A stretch of 64,000 bases of DNA, from NCBI GenBank assembly GCA_017538365.1, contig JAFYIZ010000028.1:1-64000 (forward strand), given 5' to 3'. A program made the position numbers and the translations under genes. The stretch is from a bacterium. Its GTDB lineage: Bacteria > UBP6 > UBA1177. The stretch's first letter is position 1, and every line of letters begins with the position of its first letter. Under the pieces are notes generated by a model. That model worked only from the letters and a program-made list of their open reading frames with translations, was not told the DNA's origin and did no database searches. Positions 63,358 to 64,000 of the stretch are shown in pieces.

Positions 63358-63999
63358 CTATTCGCCCTGATTCTGGAGTTCTTTGATTTTTTCTTTGAGA
63401 GCTTTTTCTCTTTCCCAGATCTCTTTGAGCTGTTTTCTTGCCTCTTCGTCAGCCTTTTTGGTGTCTTCGATGAGTTTTTTAAGTCTGTCTCTTTCCTTGT
63501 TTTCAGCTACGAGTTCGTCCGGAGTGATGTGAACGCCGTCGATAATGTAGAAGTTGAAGGAAAGCGGCTGGTCGGGATCCCACTCTTCGGGAATGTCCTT
63601 TACGACCGATTTGAAAACCTTTACGGAGTTGGGAAGGAGCGAAGTTCTGAGACCTTCATATCTCATATCGGTGACAGGAAGGAAGTTCTCTGCATAGATT
63701 ACGTCGCCGTTTTTATCTTTGAAACGGACTCTGATGCCGACTCTGATCATATCAAGGTCGCTGCTGCCGTTGAGGATCGTTCCGGTAAGTTCTGCAAAAC
63801 CGGGGCGGTCGGGAATCTTTTTACCAGTAATATCATCGATTTTGATGAGTCCTTTGTAGTTTTTGAGCAGGTTTGCAAGTCTTGCCTGTTCTGCATCACG
63901 CTCGGTGATTTCAGCCATAAGAGTCTGAAGTTCGACTTTGAAAGCTTCTCCTTCCTTTACGACTCTGACCGTGAAGATGAGCGTTGCGTCTTCATTCAT
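63358..63999 (-). CDS. Protein with FxLYD-like domain and charged C-terminal coiled coil (probably partial)
   Basis: At least 213 residues. The central part (GFAELTGTILNGSSDLDMIRVGIRVRFKD) resembles the beta-sandwich FxLYD-type domain seen in envelope proteins. The C-terminus (about 160-213) is a Lys/Glu-rich coiled coil (KKADEEARKQLKEIWEREK). An ATG lies at 63997-63999, but no ribosome binding site can be checked because the window ends there. The first residues do not look like a natural N-terminus, so the gene probably continues beyond the edge. Confidence 0.7.
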   Translation of the reverse strand: MNEDATLIFTVRVVKEGEAFKVELQTLMAEITERDAEQARLANLLKNYKGLIKIDDITGKKIPDRPGFAELTGTILNGSSDLDMIRVGIRVRFKDKNGDVIYAENFLPVTDMRYEGLRTSLLPNSVKVFKSVVKDIPEEWDPDQPLSFNFYIIDGVHITPDELVAENKERDRLKKLIEDTKKADEEARKQLKEIWEREKALKEKIKELQNQGE

Positions 64000-64000
64000 A

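Overview
The window looks like a chromosomal stretch of a Gram-negative, probably anaerobic bacterium of the deltaproteobacterial/Myxococcota type. The evidence is mixed: type II secretion genes (gspCDEF), a pilBTC-pilSR type IV pilus cluster, AgmX/PglI-type TonB-like C-termini, a MopE-like Asp-rich metal motif and a myxobacterial-type Cys repeat in one subtilase, many lipoproteins with long Asp/Ser/Glu linkers, and an HprK-type PTS without a permease. No phage, insertion sequence or CRISPR array is evident. Genus-level placement is not possible from the sequence alone.

Layout. 1-6150 (+): a thioredoxin-like tail, a lipoprotein, then a tightly coupled run: CDP-alcohol phosphatidyltransferase, inositol-phosphate-cytidylyltransferase-like membrane protein, ExbD, DivIC/FtsB and a GGDEF protein. 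6162-9789 (-): RNase G, class II cyclic-nucleotide phosphodiesterase, NifU-like scaffold and a Ca2+/Na+ exchanger. 9961-16474 (+): gspC-gspD-gspE-gspF. 16557-21321 (+): smpB-yraN-rsmI, a lipoprotein, an SDR epimerase and tsaD. 21402-28448 (-): pilB-pilT-pilC-pilS-pilR. 28610-39280: two convergent paralogous giant surface proteins, a secreted subtilase and an AAA-ATPase/PD-(D/E)XK protein. 39447-45113 (+): pta, murJ and three envelope proteins. 45123-47464 (-): a homocysteine methyltransferase domain and a tandem ThyX. 47557-48678 (+): an exported ankyrin protein. 48802-57246 (-): pheS-hprK-EIIA-ptsH-ptsI-lipoprotein-ftsK in one continuous run. 57432-62622 (+): a 1360-residue PPDK-related protein and an Asp-repeat lipoprotein. 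62805-63999 (-): tRNA-Glu, tRNA-Gln and two envelope/unknown proteins.

How it fits together. Secretion (T2SS), pili, c-di-GMP and cAMP turnover, and many exported Cys-rich, Ca2+-loop and Asp-rich proteins suggest a lifestyle built on surface structures and proteolysis. Two giant exported proteins end in a Gly-Cys motif, a hydrophobic segment and basic residues, resembling MYXO-CTERM sorting tags. The neighbouring subtilase keeps only the Gly-Cys part.

Two genome-scale patterns emerge from the non-coding DNA. First, promoters share a fixed 16-bp spacer between -35 and -10, a G+C-rich block directly after -10 and, in most cases, a T-tract. Second, the three roomiest protein-gene convergent junctions contain degenerate 8-bp-periodic repeats with an ATCYC core. 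The most unusual single gene is the PPDK relative at 57432-61514, which keeps the ATP-grasp and phosphohistidine domains, lacks the PEP/pyruvate barrel and carries about 880 residues of unrecognised, apparently helical sequence.
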